Shown: positions 41,169-51,360, numbered from the stretch's first letter. The stretch: 64,000 nucleotides of DNA from Xylophilus sp. GW821-FHT01B05 (GCA_038961845.1 CP152408.1:3162001-3226000), one strand, 5' to 3'. The notes: generated from the letters alone by a model not told the origin. Made by a program: numbers and translations.

Positions 41169-43004
41169 CTACTTGCGCTGCGGCGGCACGTCCGTGCAAC
41201 TGCCGTGCGCAATCTCCGCCGCCATGCCAATGCTTTCGCCCAGCGTCGGGTGCGGGTGGATGGTCTTGCCGATGTCCACTGCGTCTGCGCCCATCTCGAT
41301 CGCCAGGGCGATCTCGCCGATCATGTCGCCGGCATGGGTGCCGACGATGCCGCCGCCCAGGATCTTGCCGTGGCCATGCGCTTCGGGGCTGTCGTCGAAC
41401 AGCAGCTTGGTGTAGCCCTCGTCGCGGCCGTTGGCGATGGCGCGGCCGGATGCGGTCCAGGGGAACAGGCCCTTCTTGACCTTGATGCCTTGCGCCTTGG
41501 CCTGGTCTTCAGTGAGGCCGACCCATGCCACTTCCGGGTCGGTATAGGCCACGCTCGGGATCACGCGGGCGTTGAAGGCGGCGCTGGCCAGTTCCTTGTT
41601 GCCTTGCAGTTCACCGGCGATGACTTCTGCCGCCACATGCGCCTCGTGCACCGCCTTGTGCGCCAGCATGGGCTGGCCGACGATGTCGCCAATGGCGAAG
41701 ATCTGCGGCACGTTGGTGCGCATCTGGATGTCGACGTTGATGAAGCCGCGGTCCGTTACGGCCACGCCGGCCTTGTCGGCGCCGACCTTGCCGCCGTTGG
41801 GCGTGCGGCCCACGGCCTGCAGCACCAGGTCGTAGACCTGCGGCTCTTTGGGCGCACCCTCGCCTTCGAACGTCACCTCGATGCCCTTGTCGGTGGCCTT
41901 GGCGCCTACCGTCTTGGTCTTGAGCATGATGTTGTCGAAGCGCGGCGCGTTCATCTTCTGCCAGACCTTGACCAGGTCGCGGTCGGCGCCCTGCATCAGG
42001 CCGTCGAGCATCTCCACCACGTCCAGGCGGGTGCCCAGGCTGGAGTAGACGGTGCCCATCTCCAGCCCGATGATGCCGCCGCCCACGATCAGCATGCGCT
42101 TGGGCGTGCCGGCCAGCGCCAGCGCGCCGGTGGAGTCGACCACGCGCGGGTCATTGGGCAGGAAGGGCAGGCGCACGGCCTGCGAGCCGGCCGCGATGAT
42201 GGCGCGGCGGAACTTCACGGTCTGCGTCTTGCCGGTCTTCTCTTGCGCCGGGCCGGAGGTCTCGGCCACTTCGAGCGCATTCGGACCGCTGAAGCTGCCC
42301 AGGCCGCGCAGCACGGTGACCTTGCGCATCTTGGCCATGGCCGCCAGGCCGCCGGTGAGCTTGCCGATGACCTTTTCCTTGTGGGTGCGCAGCTTGGCGA
42401 TGTCCACGCTGGGCGCGCCAAAGTCCACGCCCAGGTCGGCGAAGTGCTTGACCTCGTCCATCACGGCCGCCACGTGCAGCAGCGCCTTGGACGGGATGCA
42501 GCCCACGTTCAGGCAGACGCCGCCCAGGGTGGCGTAGCGCTCGACCACAGCCACCTTCAGGCCCAGGTCAGCCGCGCGGAAGGCAGCCGAATAACCGCCG
42601 GGGCCGCCACCGAGCACGACCAGGTCGTAGTCGGCATCGGCGATTTCAGGCGCAGGCGCTCCTGAATTAGTAGCTAATAGCCCAGGTGCATCCTGGGCCG
42701 GAGCCACTTTTTGCTCAGATTTTTGTGCTGCAGGCGCTGGCGCTGGTGCGGCCGCTGCAGGCGCATCGGCGGCCTCCAGGCTGAGCAGCACCGAGCCTTC
42801 GGCGATCTTGTCGCCGATCTTGACTTTCACTTCCTTGACCACGCCGGCATGCGAGGACGGGATTTCCATCGACGCCTTGTCGGACTCGACGGTCACCAGC
42901 GACTGCTCGGCCTTGACCGTGTCGCCAGGCTTCACCAGCACTTCGATCACCGCCACTTCGGCGAAGTCGCCGATATCGGGCACCTTGATGTCGATCAGGC
43001 TCAT
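41169..43004 (-). CDS. lpdA: dihydrolipoyl dehydrogenase with N-terminal lipoyl domain (PDH E3)
   Basis: 611 residues. An N-terminal lipoyl domain (residues 1-80, lipoyl Lys in '[13 protein letters not shown]') is joined to a complete FAD/NAD E3. Evidence for E3: 'LVVLGGGPGGYSAAFRAADLG', redox disulfide 'GGVCLNVGCIPSK', 'AIGDIVGQPMLAHKA', and active-site His-Glu in 'HPHPTLGES'. It reoxidises lipoamide of the PDH complex. The Ala/Pro linker contains 'VAPAQDAPGLLATNS', encoded by an in-frame AT-rich repeat. Its start overlaps the HslV-like stop (ATGA). Confidence 0.97.
   Translation of the reverse strand: MSLIDIKVPDIGDFAEVAVIEVLVKPGDTVKAEQSLVTVESDKASMEIPSSHAGVVKEVKVKIGDKIAEGSVLLSLEAADAPAAAAPAPAPAAQKSEQKVAPAQDAPGLLATNSGAPAPEIADADYDLVVLGGGPGGYSAAFRAADLGLKVAVVERYATLGGVCLNVGCIPSKALLHVAAVMDEVKHFADLGVDFGAPSVDIAKLRTHKEKVIGKLTGGLAAMAKMRKVTVLRGLGSFSGPNALEVAETSGPAQEKTGKTQTVKFRRAIIAAGSQAVRLPFLPNDPRVVDSTGALALAGTPKRMLIVGGGIIGLEMGTVYSSLGTRLDVVEMLDGLMQGADRDLVKVWQKMNAPRFDNIMLKTKTVGAKATDKGIEVTFEGEGAPKEPQVYDLVLQAVGRTPNGGKVGADKAGVAVTDRGFINVDIQMRTNVPQIFAIGDIVGQPMLAHKAVHEAHVAAEVIAGELQGNKELASAAFNARVIPSVAYTDPEVAWVGLTEDQAKAQGIKVKKGLFPWTASGRAIANGRDEGYTKLLFDDSPEAHGHGKILGGGIVGTHAGDMIGEIALAIEMGADAVDIGKTIHPHPTLGESIGMAAEIAHGSCTDVPPQRK
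42661..42725 (+). repeat. AT-rich interspersed repeat, copy R7, in frame inside lpdA
   Basis: GTAGCTAATAGCCCAGG..TCCTGGGC then GGAGCCACTTTTTGCTCAG follows the family consensus. It lies in the linker between the lipoyl and FAD domains of lpdA, antisense to the repeat, with no stop codon. The encoded peptide parallels the one in waaA. Confidence 0.8.
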
Positions 43005-43591
43005 GGGGAATCTTTCAATTTGAGGGTGAAGAGATGCACGGGCTTCTCGGAGTTGCGGTCAAAGGCGCAGCCGGCATCCACGCCGGCCTGCACCACTTCG
43101 CGGGCAGTGCGGGCGTTGCCGTAGGCGGCATGCATCGCGCCCAGCGCAAAGCTGCGGCCCGAGCCAATGCCCCAGAACTCCTTGAACTCGAACACCTCGC
43201 GGTAGCTGTACAAGCCAAAGATGCCGGCCGCATTGGCGATCAGCACGCTGAACTGGCTCGACTCATACGGGTCGTGGTCTTCTTCCTTGGTCTGCAGGAA
43301 GAAGTTGTCCTTCAGCAGCGGGTGCAGCCGCGTGAAGGTGTCGAAGATGTCGTCACGGCTGCCCAGCTTGCGCTCGGCCTTGGGCAAGGCACTGAGCGCC
43401 TTGCGCAGCACCGGGAAGTGCGCCACCGTGCCGGCCATGCCGATATAGGTGGCGCCCACCGGCGTATCGAGCTTGAAGATCTTGGTGTTGTCCTCGAAGC
43501 GATGCAGCAGCCGCGTGTCGCCGAAGGTGACCAGGGTGTCCGCGGCAATCGCGACCTGGCCATTCTTGCGGGCGACGACGATAGTTGTCAT
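43001..43591 (-). CDS. HslV-like Ntn-hydrolase (betaproteobacterial proteasome homologue)
   Basis: 196 residues with proteasome beta/HslV fold. After Met removal the N-terminus is Thr ('[25 protein letters not shown]'). The catalytic set Thr1, Asp17 and a Lys near 36 ('DNTKIFKL') can be aligned with HslV, and '[10 protein letters not shown]' and '[15 protein letters not shown]' are typical inner-chamber segments. It matches the family described as BPH. No ATPase (HslU) is nearby. It overlaps both aceF (43588-43591) and lpdA (43001-43004) by 4 bp, so it is co-translated with the PDH complex. Role unknown, perhaps turnover of PDH subunits. Confidence 0.85.
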   Translation of the reverse strand: MTTIVVARKNGQVAIAADTLVTFGDTRLLHRFEDNTKIFKLDTPVGATYIGMAGTVAHFPVLRKALSALPKAERKLGSRDDIFDTFTRLHPLLKDNFFLQTKEEDHDPYESSQFSVLIANAAGIFGLYSYREVFEFKEFWGIGSGRSFALGAMHAAYGNARTAREVVQAGVDAGCAFDRNSEKPVHLFTLKLKDSP

Positions 43592-45246
43592 AGAAGGACA
43601 CGGCGGAAGTCCGCCAGCACCTGTCCTAAGTAGGCGTTGAAGCGGGCCGCCAGGGCGCCGTCGATCACGCGGTGGTCATAGGACAGCGACAGTGGCAGCA
43701 CCAGGCGCGGCTGGAAGGCCTTGCCATCCCACACCGGCTTCATCGCGCTCTTGGACAGGCCCAGGATGGCGACTTCAGGTGCGTTGATGATGGGCGTGAA
43801 GTGCGTGCCGCCAATGCCGCCCAGCGAACTGATAGAGAAGCAGCCGCCGCTCATGTCGCCGCCGCCGAGCTTGCCGTCGCGCGCCTTCTTGGCCAGATCG
43901 CCCATTTCCTGGCTGATCTGCAGCACGCCCTTCTTGTCGGCATCCTTCAACACCGGCACCACCAGGCCATTGGGCGTGTCCGCCGCAAAGCCGACGTGGA
44001 AGTACTGCTTGTAGACCAGGGTGTCGCCGTCCAGGCTGGCATTGAACTCGGGGAACTTCTTCAGTGCCGAGACCACCGCCTTGATGACGAAAGCCAGCAT
44101 GGTCACCTTGACGCCGGACTTCTCGTTCTCCTTGTTGGTGGCCACGCGGAAGGCCTCCAGCTCGGTGATGTCGGCCTCGTCGTTGTTGGTGACGTGCGGG
44201 ATCATCACCCAGTTGCGGTGCAGGTTGGCGCCGCTGATCTTCTTGATGCGCGACAGGTCCTTGCGCTCGACCGGGCCAAACTTGGCGAAATCGACCTTGG
44301 GCCAGGGGATCAGGCCCAGCGCCGCGCCGTCGCCACCACCGGCCGGCGCCTTGGCTGCCGCTGCCTTGGTGCTGGCCTGGCCGCTCATCACGGCCTTGGT
44401 GAAGCCTTGCACGTCTTCCTGGGTGATGCGGCCCTTGGTGCCGCTGCCCTTGACCTCTTCCAGCGGCACGCCCAGCTCGCGCGCGAACTTGCGCACCGAA
44501 GGCGATGCATGCGGCAGATTGCCCTGCGGCGCGCTTGGGTTGTGCGCAGGCACAGCCAGGGCCGGCGCCGGGGCAACAGCCGCAGGGGCCGCAGGGGCCG
44601 CTGCCGGCGCGCTGGCCGCAGCGACAGGTGCCGCAGCGGGCGCGGCCGCCACGGGGGCAGCACCAGCCGCCACGCCTTCCAGCACGGCGATCAGATCACC
44701 GATGTTGACGACGTCGCCAATCTTGACCTTGAGCTCTTTCAGCACGCCGGCGGCAGACGACGGGATCTCCATCGAGGCCTTGTCCGACTCAACCGTGATC
44801 AGCGACTGCTCCGCCTTGACCGTGTCACCGGGCTTGACCAGCAGCTCAATGACGGACACGTCCTTGAAGTCGCCGATGTCAGGCACCTTGACCTCGACCG
44901 GGCCGGCCGCCTGTGCCGGCGCAGCGGCAACGGGCGCAGCCGCAGCGGGCGCCGGGGCGGCCGCTGCCGGGGCTGCGGCAGGCGCCGGCGCAGGGGCGGC
45001 AGTACCACCCGCGGCTTCCAGCACCAGCACGACCGAGCCCTGCTTGATCTTGTCGCCGATGGCGACCTTGATTTCCTTCACCACGCCGGCCTGGCTCGAC
45101 GGGATTTCCATCGATGCCTTGTCCGACTCCACGGTGATCAGCGATTGCTCGGCCTTGACCGTATCGCCCACCTTCACCAGCACTTCGATCACCGCGACTT
45201 CGTCGAAATCGCCGATGTCCGGTACTTGCACGTCCACTGTTGCCAT
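43588..45246 (-). CDS. aceF: dihydrolipoyllysine-residue acetyltransferase (PDH E2)
   Basis: 552 residues: two lipoyl domains (each with '[13 protein letters not shown]', lipoyl Lys at about residue 44 and again near 160). Ala/Pro-rich mobile linkers and a peripheral-subunit-binding domain ('[28 protein letters not shown]') follow. The catalytic core ends with '[16 protein letters not shown]', the His of the active site. It transfers acetyl from E1 to CoA and forms the core of the complex. Follows aceE after 42 bp. Confidence 0.97.
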   Translation of the reverse strand: MATVDVQVPDIGDFDEVAVIEVLVKVGDTVKAEQSLITVESDKASMEIPSSQAGVVKEIKVAIGDKIKQGSVVLVLEAAGGTAAPAPAPAAAPAAAAPAPAAAAPVAAAPAQAAGPVEVKVPDIGDFKDVSVIELLVKPGDTVKAEQSLITVESDKASMEIPSSAAGVLKELKVKIGDVVNIGDLIAVLEGVAAGAAPVAAAPAAAPVAAASAPAAAPAAPAAVAPAPALAVPAHNPSAPQGNLPHASPSVRKFARELGVPLEEVKGSGTKGRITQEDVQGFTKAVMSGQASTKAAAAKAPAGGGDGAALGLIPWPKVDFAKFGPVERKDLSRIKKISGANLHRNWVMIPHVTNNDEADITELEAFRVATNKENEKSGVKVTMLAFVIKAVVSALKKFPEFNASLDGDTLVYKQYFHVGFAADTPNGLVVPVLKDADKKGVLQISQEMGDLAKKARDGKLGGGDMSGGCFSISSLGGIGGTHFTPIINAPEVAILGLSKSAMKPVWDGKAFQPRLVLPLSLSYDHRVIDGALAARFNAYLGQVLADFRRVLL

Positions 45247-45288
45247 GTCGCTTGTCCCCCGCCCTCAGGCGCAGTTGATTTGGTTCAA

Positions 45289-48009
45289 TTACGCGTAGAG
45301 CGGGTTGATCTTGTCGGCGTTGATGCCGTACTTCTTGATCGCCTCGGCCACCTTGGCCGCTGGCAGCAGGCCGTCTTCGCTGAGCGCCTTGAGCGCCGCC
45401 AGCACGATGTAGTGGCGGTTGATCTCGAAGTGCTCGCGCAGCTTGCTGCGGAAGTCGCTGCGGCCAAAGCCGTCGGTGCCCAGCACCTTGTAGTTGCGGC
45501 CACGCGGGATGAAGGAGCGGATCTGCTCGGCATAGGCCTTCATGTAGTCGGTCGAAGCCACCACCGGGCCTTCGCTGGCCGACAGCTGCTGCGTGACGAA
45601 GGGCACGCGCGGTGCATCGGTCGGGTGCAGCAGGTTCCAGCGCTCGGCGTCCTGGCCATCGCGGGTCAGCTCGTTGAAGCTCGGGCAGCTCCAGACGCTG
45701 GCGCTCACGCCCCAGTCCTTCTCCAGCAGCTCTTGCGCAAAGAAGCTCTCGCGCAGGATGGTGCCGCTGCCCAGCAGTTGCACGGTCGGCGCCTTCTTGA
45801 TGGCAGGGCCCGGCTTGGCCAGGTACATGCCCTTGATGATCTGCTCTTCGGTGCCGGCGGTAAGGCCAGGCATGGCGTAGTTTTCGTTCAGCAGCGTGAT
45901 GTAGTAGTAGACGTTTTCCTGCTGCTCGACCATGCGCTTCAGGCCATGGTGCAGGATCACGCCCACTTCATGCGCGAAGGTCGGGTCGTAGCTGACGCAG
46001 TTCGGGATGGTGTTGGCCAGGATGTGGCTGTGGCCATCTTCGTGCTGCAGGCCTTCGCCGTTCAGCGTGGTGCGGCCCGAGGTGCCGCCCAACAGGAAAC
46101 CGCGCGCCTGCATATCGCCCGCCGCCCAGGCCAGGTCGCCAATGCGCTGGAAGCCGAACATCGAGTAGTACACGTAGAACGGCACCATGATGCGGTTGTT
46201 GGTGCTGTAGCTGGTAGCCGCCGCAATCCAGCTGCTCATGCCGCCGGCTTCGTTGATGCCTTCCTGCAGGATCTGGCCAGCCTTGTCTTCCTTGTAGTAC
46301 ATGACCTGGTCTTTATCGACCGGCGTGTACTGCTGCCCTGCGGGGTTGTAGATGCCCACCTGACGGAACAGGCCTTCCATGCCGAAGGTACGGGCCTCGT
46401 CCACCAGGATGGGCACCACGCGCGGGCCCAGGGCCTGGTCGCGCAGCAACTGCGTCAGGAAGCGCACATAGGCTTGCGTGGTCGAGATCTCGCGGCCTTC
46501 GGCCGTGGGTTCGAGCACGGCCTTGAAGGTTTCGAGCGGCGGCACGGTAAAGCTCTCGTCGGCCTTGACGCGGCGGTGCGGCAGGTAACCGCCGAGGGCC
46601 TTGCGGCGCTCGTGCAGGTACTTCATCTCGGGCGTGTCGTCGGCCGGCTTGTAGAACGGCAGGTCGGCGATCTGGCTGTCGGGAATAGGAATGTTGAAGC
46701 GGTCGCGGAAGGCCTTGATGTCTTCGTCGCCCAGCTTCTTGGTCTGGTGCACCGTGTTCTTGCCTTCACCGATCTTGCCCATGCCAAAGCCCTTGACGGT
46801 CTTGACGAGCAGCACGGTGGGCTGGCCCTTGTGGGTGTTGGCCGCGTGGAAGGCGGCATAGACCTTCTGCGAATCGTGGCCACCGCGGCGCAGGTTCCAG
46901 ATCTCGTCGTCGCTCATGTTGGCGACCATCTCCAGCGTGCGCGGGTCGCGGCCGAAGAAGTTCTTGCGCACGTAAGCGCCGTCATTGGCCTTGAACGACT
47001 GGTAGTCACCGTCGTTGCACTCCATCATGATCTTGCGCAGCGCGCCATCCTTGTCGCGCGCCAGCAGGTCGTCCCAGCCCTTGCCCCAGATCAGCTTGAG
47101 CACGTTCCAGCCCGAGCCGCGGAATTCGCTCTCCAGCTCCTGGATGATCTTGCCGTTGCCGCGCACCGGGCCGTCCAGGCGCTGCAGGTTGCAGTTGATG
47201 ACGAAGACCAGGTTGTCGAGCTTCTCGCGCGCGGCCAGGCCGATGGCGCCCAGCGATTCGACCTCGTCCATTTCGCCGTCACCGCAGAACACCCAGACCT
47301 TGCGGTTCTCGGTGTTGGCAATGCCACGGGCGTGCAGGTACTTGAGGAAGCGCGCCTGGTAGATGGCCATCAGCGGGCCCAGGCCCATGGACACCGTGGG
47401 GAACTGCCAGAACTCGGGCATCAGCTTGGGATGCGGATAGCTCGACAGGCCATTGCCGTCGACTTCCTGGCGGAAATTGAGCAGTTGCTCTTCGCTCAGG
47501 CGGCCTTCAAGGTAGGCGCGGGCGTAGATGCCGGGCGATACGTGGCCCTGGATGTAGAGGCAGTCACCGCCGTGGTTCTCGCTCTCGGCATGCCAGAAAT
47601 GGTTGAAGCCGGCCGCAAACATATTGGCCAGCGAGGCAAAGGAGCCGATATGGCCGCCCAGGTCACCGCCTTCAGGCGGGTGGTGGCGGTTGGCCTTGAC
47701 CACCATCGCCATGGCGTTCCAGCGCATGTAGGCGCGCAGGCGGCCTTCGATCTCGAGGTTGCCGGGGCAGCGCGCTTCCTGGTCGGTCTCGATGGAGTTG
47801 ACATAGCCAGTGTTGGCCGAGAACGGCATGTCGATGCTGCTCTCGCGCGCATGTTCCAGCAGTTGCTCAAGCAGGAAGTGCGCGCGTTCCGGGCCTTCGG
47901 CCTGGATCACGGCCGACAGGGCGTCGGTCCATTCGCGGGTTTCCTGCTGGTCGGAATCTTGGGGCGCGCGCGCAGCGGCGCCAGACAGGTCGTCAGGGAG
48001 GGCGGACAT
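45289..48009 (-). CDS. aceE: pyruvate dehydrogenase E1 component, homodimeric type
   Basis: 906 residues. Thiamine-diphosphate-dependent E1 that decarboxylates pyruvate and acetylates E2. 'GHIGSFASLANMFAAGFNHFW' and 'RQEVDGNGLSSYPHPKLMP' are E1p signatures; the ThDP motif is 'CGDGEMDEVESLGAIGLAAREKLDNLVFVINCN'. First gene of the operon with a 175-bp gap to the divergent sensor kinase, which must hold both promoters. Confidence 0.97.
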   Translation of the reverse strand: MSALPDDLSGAAARAPQDSDQQETREWTDALSAVIQAEGPERAHFLLEQLLEHARESSIDMPFSANTGYVNSIETDQEARCPGNLEIEGRLRAYMRWNAMAMVVKANRHHPPEGGDLGGHIGSFASLANMFAAGFNHFWHAESENHGGDCLYIQGHVSPGIYARAYLEGRLSEEQLLNFRQEVDGNGLSSYPHPKLMPEFWQFPTVSMGLGPLMAIYQARFLKYLHARGIANTENRKVWVFCGDGEMDEVESLGAIGLAAREKLDNLVFVINCNLQRLDGPVRGNGKIIQELESEFRGSGWNVLKLIWGKGWDDLLARDKDGALRKIMMECNDGDYQSFKANDGAYVRKNFFGRDPRTLEMVANMSDDEIWNLRRGGHDSQKVYAAFHAANTHKGQPTVLLVKTVKGFGMGKIGEGKNTVHQTKKLGDEDIKAFRDRFNIPIPDSQIADLPFYKPADDTPEMKYLHERRKALGGYLPHRRVKADESFTVPPLETFKAVLEPTAEGREISTTQAYVRFLTQLLRDQALGPRVVPILVDEARTFGMEGLFRQVGIYNPAGQQYTPVDKDQVMYYKEDKAGQILQEGINEAGGMSSWIAAATSYSTNNRIMVPFYVYYSMFGFQRIGDLAWAAGDMQARGFLLGGTSGRTTLNGEGLQHEDGHSHILANTIPNCVSYDPTFAHEVGVILHHGLKRMVEQQENVYYYITLLNENYAMPGLTAGTEEQIIKGMYLAKPGPAIKKAPTVQLLGSGTILRESFFAQELLEKDWGVSASVWSCPSFNELTRDGQDAERWNLLHPTDAPRVPFVTQQLSASEGPVVASTDYMKAYAEQIRSFIPRGRNYKVLGTDGFGRSDFRSKLREHFEINRHYIVLAALKALSEDGLLPAAKVAEAIKKYGINADKINPLYA

Positions 48010-48184
48010 GCTTTGTCTCCAGTGGCGCGCCGCGTTCGGCGCAGGTCAGTGGGCACGCCGGATCGGCGCGTGGCCGGAGTGTCGCACACTTCTTTTAGAT
48101 TTCAAATGGCGCTTTTTGATTTCACATTAAGGAATTTCATGCTGCGCCGCACAAAGGGGCTTTGCACCCACCTACACTTCGGCT

Positions 48185-50731
48185 ATGCCGCCTTCCTCTT
48201 CCCGCTGGCGCAATAGCGCCATATCCCGCCTGGGTGCCGTGTGGCGCCTATGGTGGCGGCGACAGTCGCCAACGCGACAGGACCGCCTGGCCATGCTGGC
48301 CCCGCTGGCCGCCGTGCTGCTGTTTCTGGCGGCCATCGTCTCGGCCTTCTGGTACCTGCGCGCAGAAGAAATCGACCGAGAGCACGAGGCCGTGCGCCGC
48401 GATGTCGAGTACACGCAGCAACGCGTGCGCCTGCGCCTGCTGGAGCGGCAAGAGCAGTTGATGCGCATCGCGCGCGACATCTCCAACGGCGAGGTCGATC
48501 GCCAGGAGTTCACCAGCCGCGCCGAGTCGCTGATCAGCCAGTTCCCCGAAGTCCAGGCCCTGACCTGGATCGACGAGCGCCGCCGCGTGCAGGCCAGCCA
48601 CGCCGCGCCCACGCTGGCCAGCAGCCAGTTGCGCACCGTGGGCGAGGTCTTGCGCCCCGGCGAGACCGAAGGCGTCTTCAGCCTGGCGCGCGATCTGCAG
48701 CAACCGGTGTATTCCCAACCCACCGGCGGCCCTGACGCCTCCAGCCTGCTGCAGTTGCAGATCCCGCTGACCACGCAAGGCCACTTCGCCGGCGTGGTGC
48801 TGGGTGAATACTCCATCGACGGCCTGCTGCGCTACGGCGCGCCCAGCGAGGTGCTGGCACGCTACGCCGTCACGCTGCGCGACGGCAGCGACCGCCTGCT
48901 GGCCGGCAACGGCCTGCCCGAGCGTGCCGGCGCCAAGCGCCTGGTGCCCTGGGCCGCACGCTCGATCGATTACGAGGTGCCGGTGTCCCCGGTGGGCAAC
49001 GGCCTGGTGATCCACGCGCAGGCCTACCGCACCTCGCTGGGCGTGGTCGGCAGCGGCTTCTTCTGGCTGGTCAGCGCCCTGAGCGCCATGACCGCCTGGA
49101 TGCTGATCGCCACCTGGCGCCACACCCGCCGCCGCGTGCAGGCACAAGAGGCCCTGGTGGCCGAGACCAACTTCCGCCGCGCCATGGAGAACTCGGTGCT
49201 CACCGGCATGCGGGCGCTGGATATGGAAAGCCGCATCACCTACGTGAATGCGGCCTTCTGCCAGATGACCGGCTGGAGCGAAAGCGAACTTGTCGGGCAA
49301 AAGCCGCCCTACTCTTACTGGCCCGAGGACGACCACCAGATCCTGGCCGCGCGCCTGCGCGACGAGCTGAGCGGCCACCACATCCCCGGCGGCTTCCAGG
49401 TGCGGGTCAAGCGCAAGTCCGGCAGCATCTTCGATGCGCGGCTTTATGTGTCGCCCCTGATCGATCCGCGCGGCCAGCAAACCGGCTGGATGACCTCGAT
49501 GACCGACATCACCGAACCCAACCGCATTCGCGCACAGCTGTCAGCCTCGCACGAGCGCTTCACCGTGGTGCTGGAAGCACTGGACGCCTCCGTGTCCGTG
49601 GCGCCGCTGGGCAGCAAGGAGCTGCTGTTCGCCAACAAGCTCTACCGCCAATGGTTTGGCACCGACACCGGCGGCCACCTGCAAATGGTGGTGCAGGCCG
49701 GCGTGCCGCAAGGCGGCCAGGAAGACGCGGCGGACGACGTGGACGGCCTGGCTGGCCTGCCCACCGAGACCCTGACCGATGCGCAAACCGAAAACGCCGA
49801 AATCTTCCTGCCCACCCTGGGCAAATGGCTGGAGGTGCGCTCGCGCTACCTCAACTGGACCGACGGCCGCCTGGCGCAGATGGTGATCGCCACCGACATC
49901 ACGCCACGCCGCCACGCCGAAGAGCTGGGCGCCCAACAAGCTGAACGCGCGCAGTCGGTCAGCCGCCTGATCACCATGGGCGAGATGGCCTCGTCGGTGG
50001 CGCATGAGCTGAACCAGCCGCTGACCGCTATCAGCAACTACTGCAGCGGCATGATCACGCGCATCCAGGGTGGCCAGATCACCGAAGAATCCATGCTCTT
50101 CGCGCTGGAGAAGACCGCCAAGCAGGCGCAGCGTGCCGGCCAGATCATCCAGCGCATCCGCGCCTTCGTGAAGAAGAGCGAGCCCAACCGCACGCTTGCA
50201 GATGTGAGCGAGATGGTGACCGAAGCCGTCGAGCTGGCCGAGATCGAGCTGCGCCGGCGCAACGTGCGGCTGTCGCACTACGTGGCCGCGCGCCTGCCGC
50301 GGCTGCTGGTGGACCCGATCCTGATCGAGCAGGTGCTGATCAACCTGATGAAGAACGCCGCCGAGTCGATTGACCAGGCCCAGCGCCCGTCCGGGCGGCG
50401 CACGGTGGAACTGCGCGTGGTGCCGCGGCGCATCGACGAGCAGCCGGTGGTCGAATTCTCGGTGCTCGACTCTGGCAAGGGCCTGGCGCCCGAGGTACTT
50501 GAGCGGCTGTACGAAGCCTTCTTCTCCACCAAGTCCGAAGGCATGGGCATTGGCCTCAACCTTTGCCGCAGCATTGTCGAGTCGCACCAGGGGCGAATGC
50601 AGACAGAGAACCTCTACAATGGTCCAGACGTAACGGGTTGTCGCTTTTCCTTCTGGATTCCGCTCGTACAACCCGCCGACACAGCCGCGCCTTCTGCTGA
50701 AACGACGAGAGACCCTGGGGTAACTGCATGA
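48185..50731 (+). CDS. PAS-domain sensor histidine kinase (FixL/DctB-like)
   Basis: 848 residues. A membrane helix (about 37-60), a periplasmic region, a second helix (about 295-320), two PAS domains ('RAMENSVLTGMRALDMESRITYVNAAFCQMTGWSESELVG', then 'RFTVVLEALDASVSVAPLG'), HisKA with H607 ('ASSVAHELNQPLTAISNY') and HATPase ('LINLMKNAAESI', 'SVLDSGKGLAPE', 'GMGIGLNLCRSIVESHQG'). It phosphorylates the adjacent FixJ-like regulator (ATGA overlap). The stimulus is unknown; divergence from the PDH operon suggests carbon or redox sensing. Confidence 0.93.
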   Translation: MPPSSSRWRNSAISRLGAVWRLWWRRQSPTRQDRLAMLAPLAAVLLFLAAIVSAFWYLRAEEIDREHEAVRRDVEYTQQRVRLRLLERQEQLMRIARDISNGEVDRQEFTSRAESLISQFPEVQALTWIDERRRVQASHAAPTLASSQLRTVGEVLRPGETEGVFSLARDLQQPVYSQPTGGPDASSLLQLQIPLTTQGHFAGVVLGEYSIDGLLRYGAPSEVLARYAVTLRDGSDRLLAGNGLPERAGAKRLVPWAARSIDYEVPVSPVGNGLVIHAQAYRTSLGVVGSGFFWLVSALSAMTAWMLIATWRHTRRRVQAQEALVAETNFRRAMENSVLTGMRALDMESRITYVNAAFCQMTGWSESELVGQKPPYSYWPEDDHQILAARLRDELSGHHIPGGFQVRVKRKSGSIFDARLYVSPLIDPRGQQTGWMTSMTDITEPNRIRAQLSASHERFTVVLEALDASVSVAPLGSKELLFANKLYRQWFGTDTGGHLQMVVQAGVPQGGQEDAADDVDGLAGLPTETLTDAQTENAEIFLPTLGKWLEVRSRYLNWTDGRLAQMVIATDITPRRHAEELGAQQAERAQSVSRLITMGEMASSVAHELNQPLTAISNYCSGMITRIQGGQITEESMLFALEKTAKQAQRAGQIIQRIRAFVKKSEPNRTLADVSEMVTEAVELAEIELRRRNVRLSHYVAARLPRLLVDPILIEQVLINLMKNAAESIDQAQRPSGRRTVELRVVPRRIDEQPVVEFSVLDSGKGLAPEVLERLYEAFFSTKSEGMGIGLNLCRSIVESHQGRMQTENLYNGPDVTGCRFSFWIPLVQPADTAAPSAETTRDPGVTA

Positions 50732-51360
50732 GCTTGATTCCGAAAAAAGGCACGGTCTATGTGGTGGATGACGACGAGGCCGTACGCGATTCGCTCCAGT
50801 GGTTGCTGGAAGGCAAGGACTACCGTGTCCGCTGCTTTGAATCCGCCGAGTCTTTTCTCTCCCGCTACGACCCGCGCGAAGTGGCTTGCCTGATCGTGGA
50901 CATCCGCATGGGCGGCATGACGGGCCTCGAACTACAGGACCGCCTGATCGAGCGCAAATCGCCACTGCCCATCGTCTTCATCACCGGCCACGGTGATGTC
51001 CCGATGGCGGTCAACACCATGAAGAAAGGCGCGCTGGACTTCATCCAGAAGCCCTTCAAGGAAGACGAGCTGGTGGGCCTGGTCGAGCGCATGCTGGACT
51101 ACGCCAAGAGCGTGTTCGCCGACTCGCAGCAGGCCGCCAGCCGCGACGCGCTGCTGGGCAAGCTCACCTCGCGTGAAGCCCAGGTGCTGGAGCGCATCGT
51201 GGCCGGGCGCCTGAACAAGCAGATTGCCGACGACCTTGGCATCAGCATCAAGACGGTGGAGGCGCACCGCGCCAACATCATGGAAAAGCTCAACGCCAAC
51301 ACCGTGGCCGATCTGCTCAAGATCGCGCTGGGCCAGACCCCGGCGAAGGCCGCCACATAA
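50728..51360 (+). CDS. FixJ family response regulator
   Basis: 210 residues. Receiver domain with acidic pocket D14-D16 ('VYVVDDDEAVRDSL'), phospho-acceptor D58 ('CLIVDIRMGGMTG') and 'FITGHGDVPMAVNTMKKGALDFIQKPF'. A LuxR-type HTH follows ('LTSREAQVLERIVAGRLNKQIADDLGISIKTVEAHRANIMEKL', about 148-190). Coupled to the kinase gene. Possible targets include the divergent aceE promoter and itself. Confidence 0.96.
   Translation: MSLIPKKGTVYVVDDDEAVRDSLQWLLEGKDYRVRCFESAESFLSRYDPREVACLIVDIRMGGMTGLELQDRLIERKSPLPIVFITGHGDVPMAVNTMKKGALDFIQKPFKEDELVGLVERMLDYAKSVFADSQQAASRDALLGKLTSREAQVLERIVAGRLNKQIADDLGISIKTVEAHRANIMEKLNANTVADLLKIALGQTPAKAAT

Noticed and set aside
43672..48216. A 1514-codon open frame on the plus strand, antisense to aceF and aceE
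   Set aside because: Its translation is His/Gln/Arg/Val-rich and featureless; it mirrors the codon bias of the well-supported aceE and aceF genes on the other strand.
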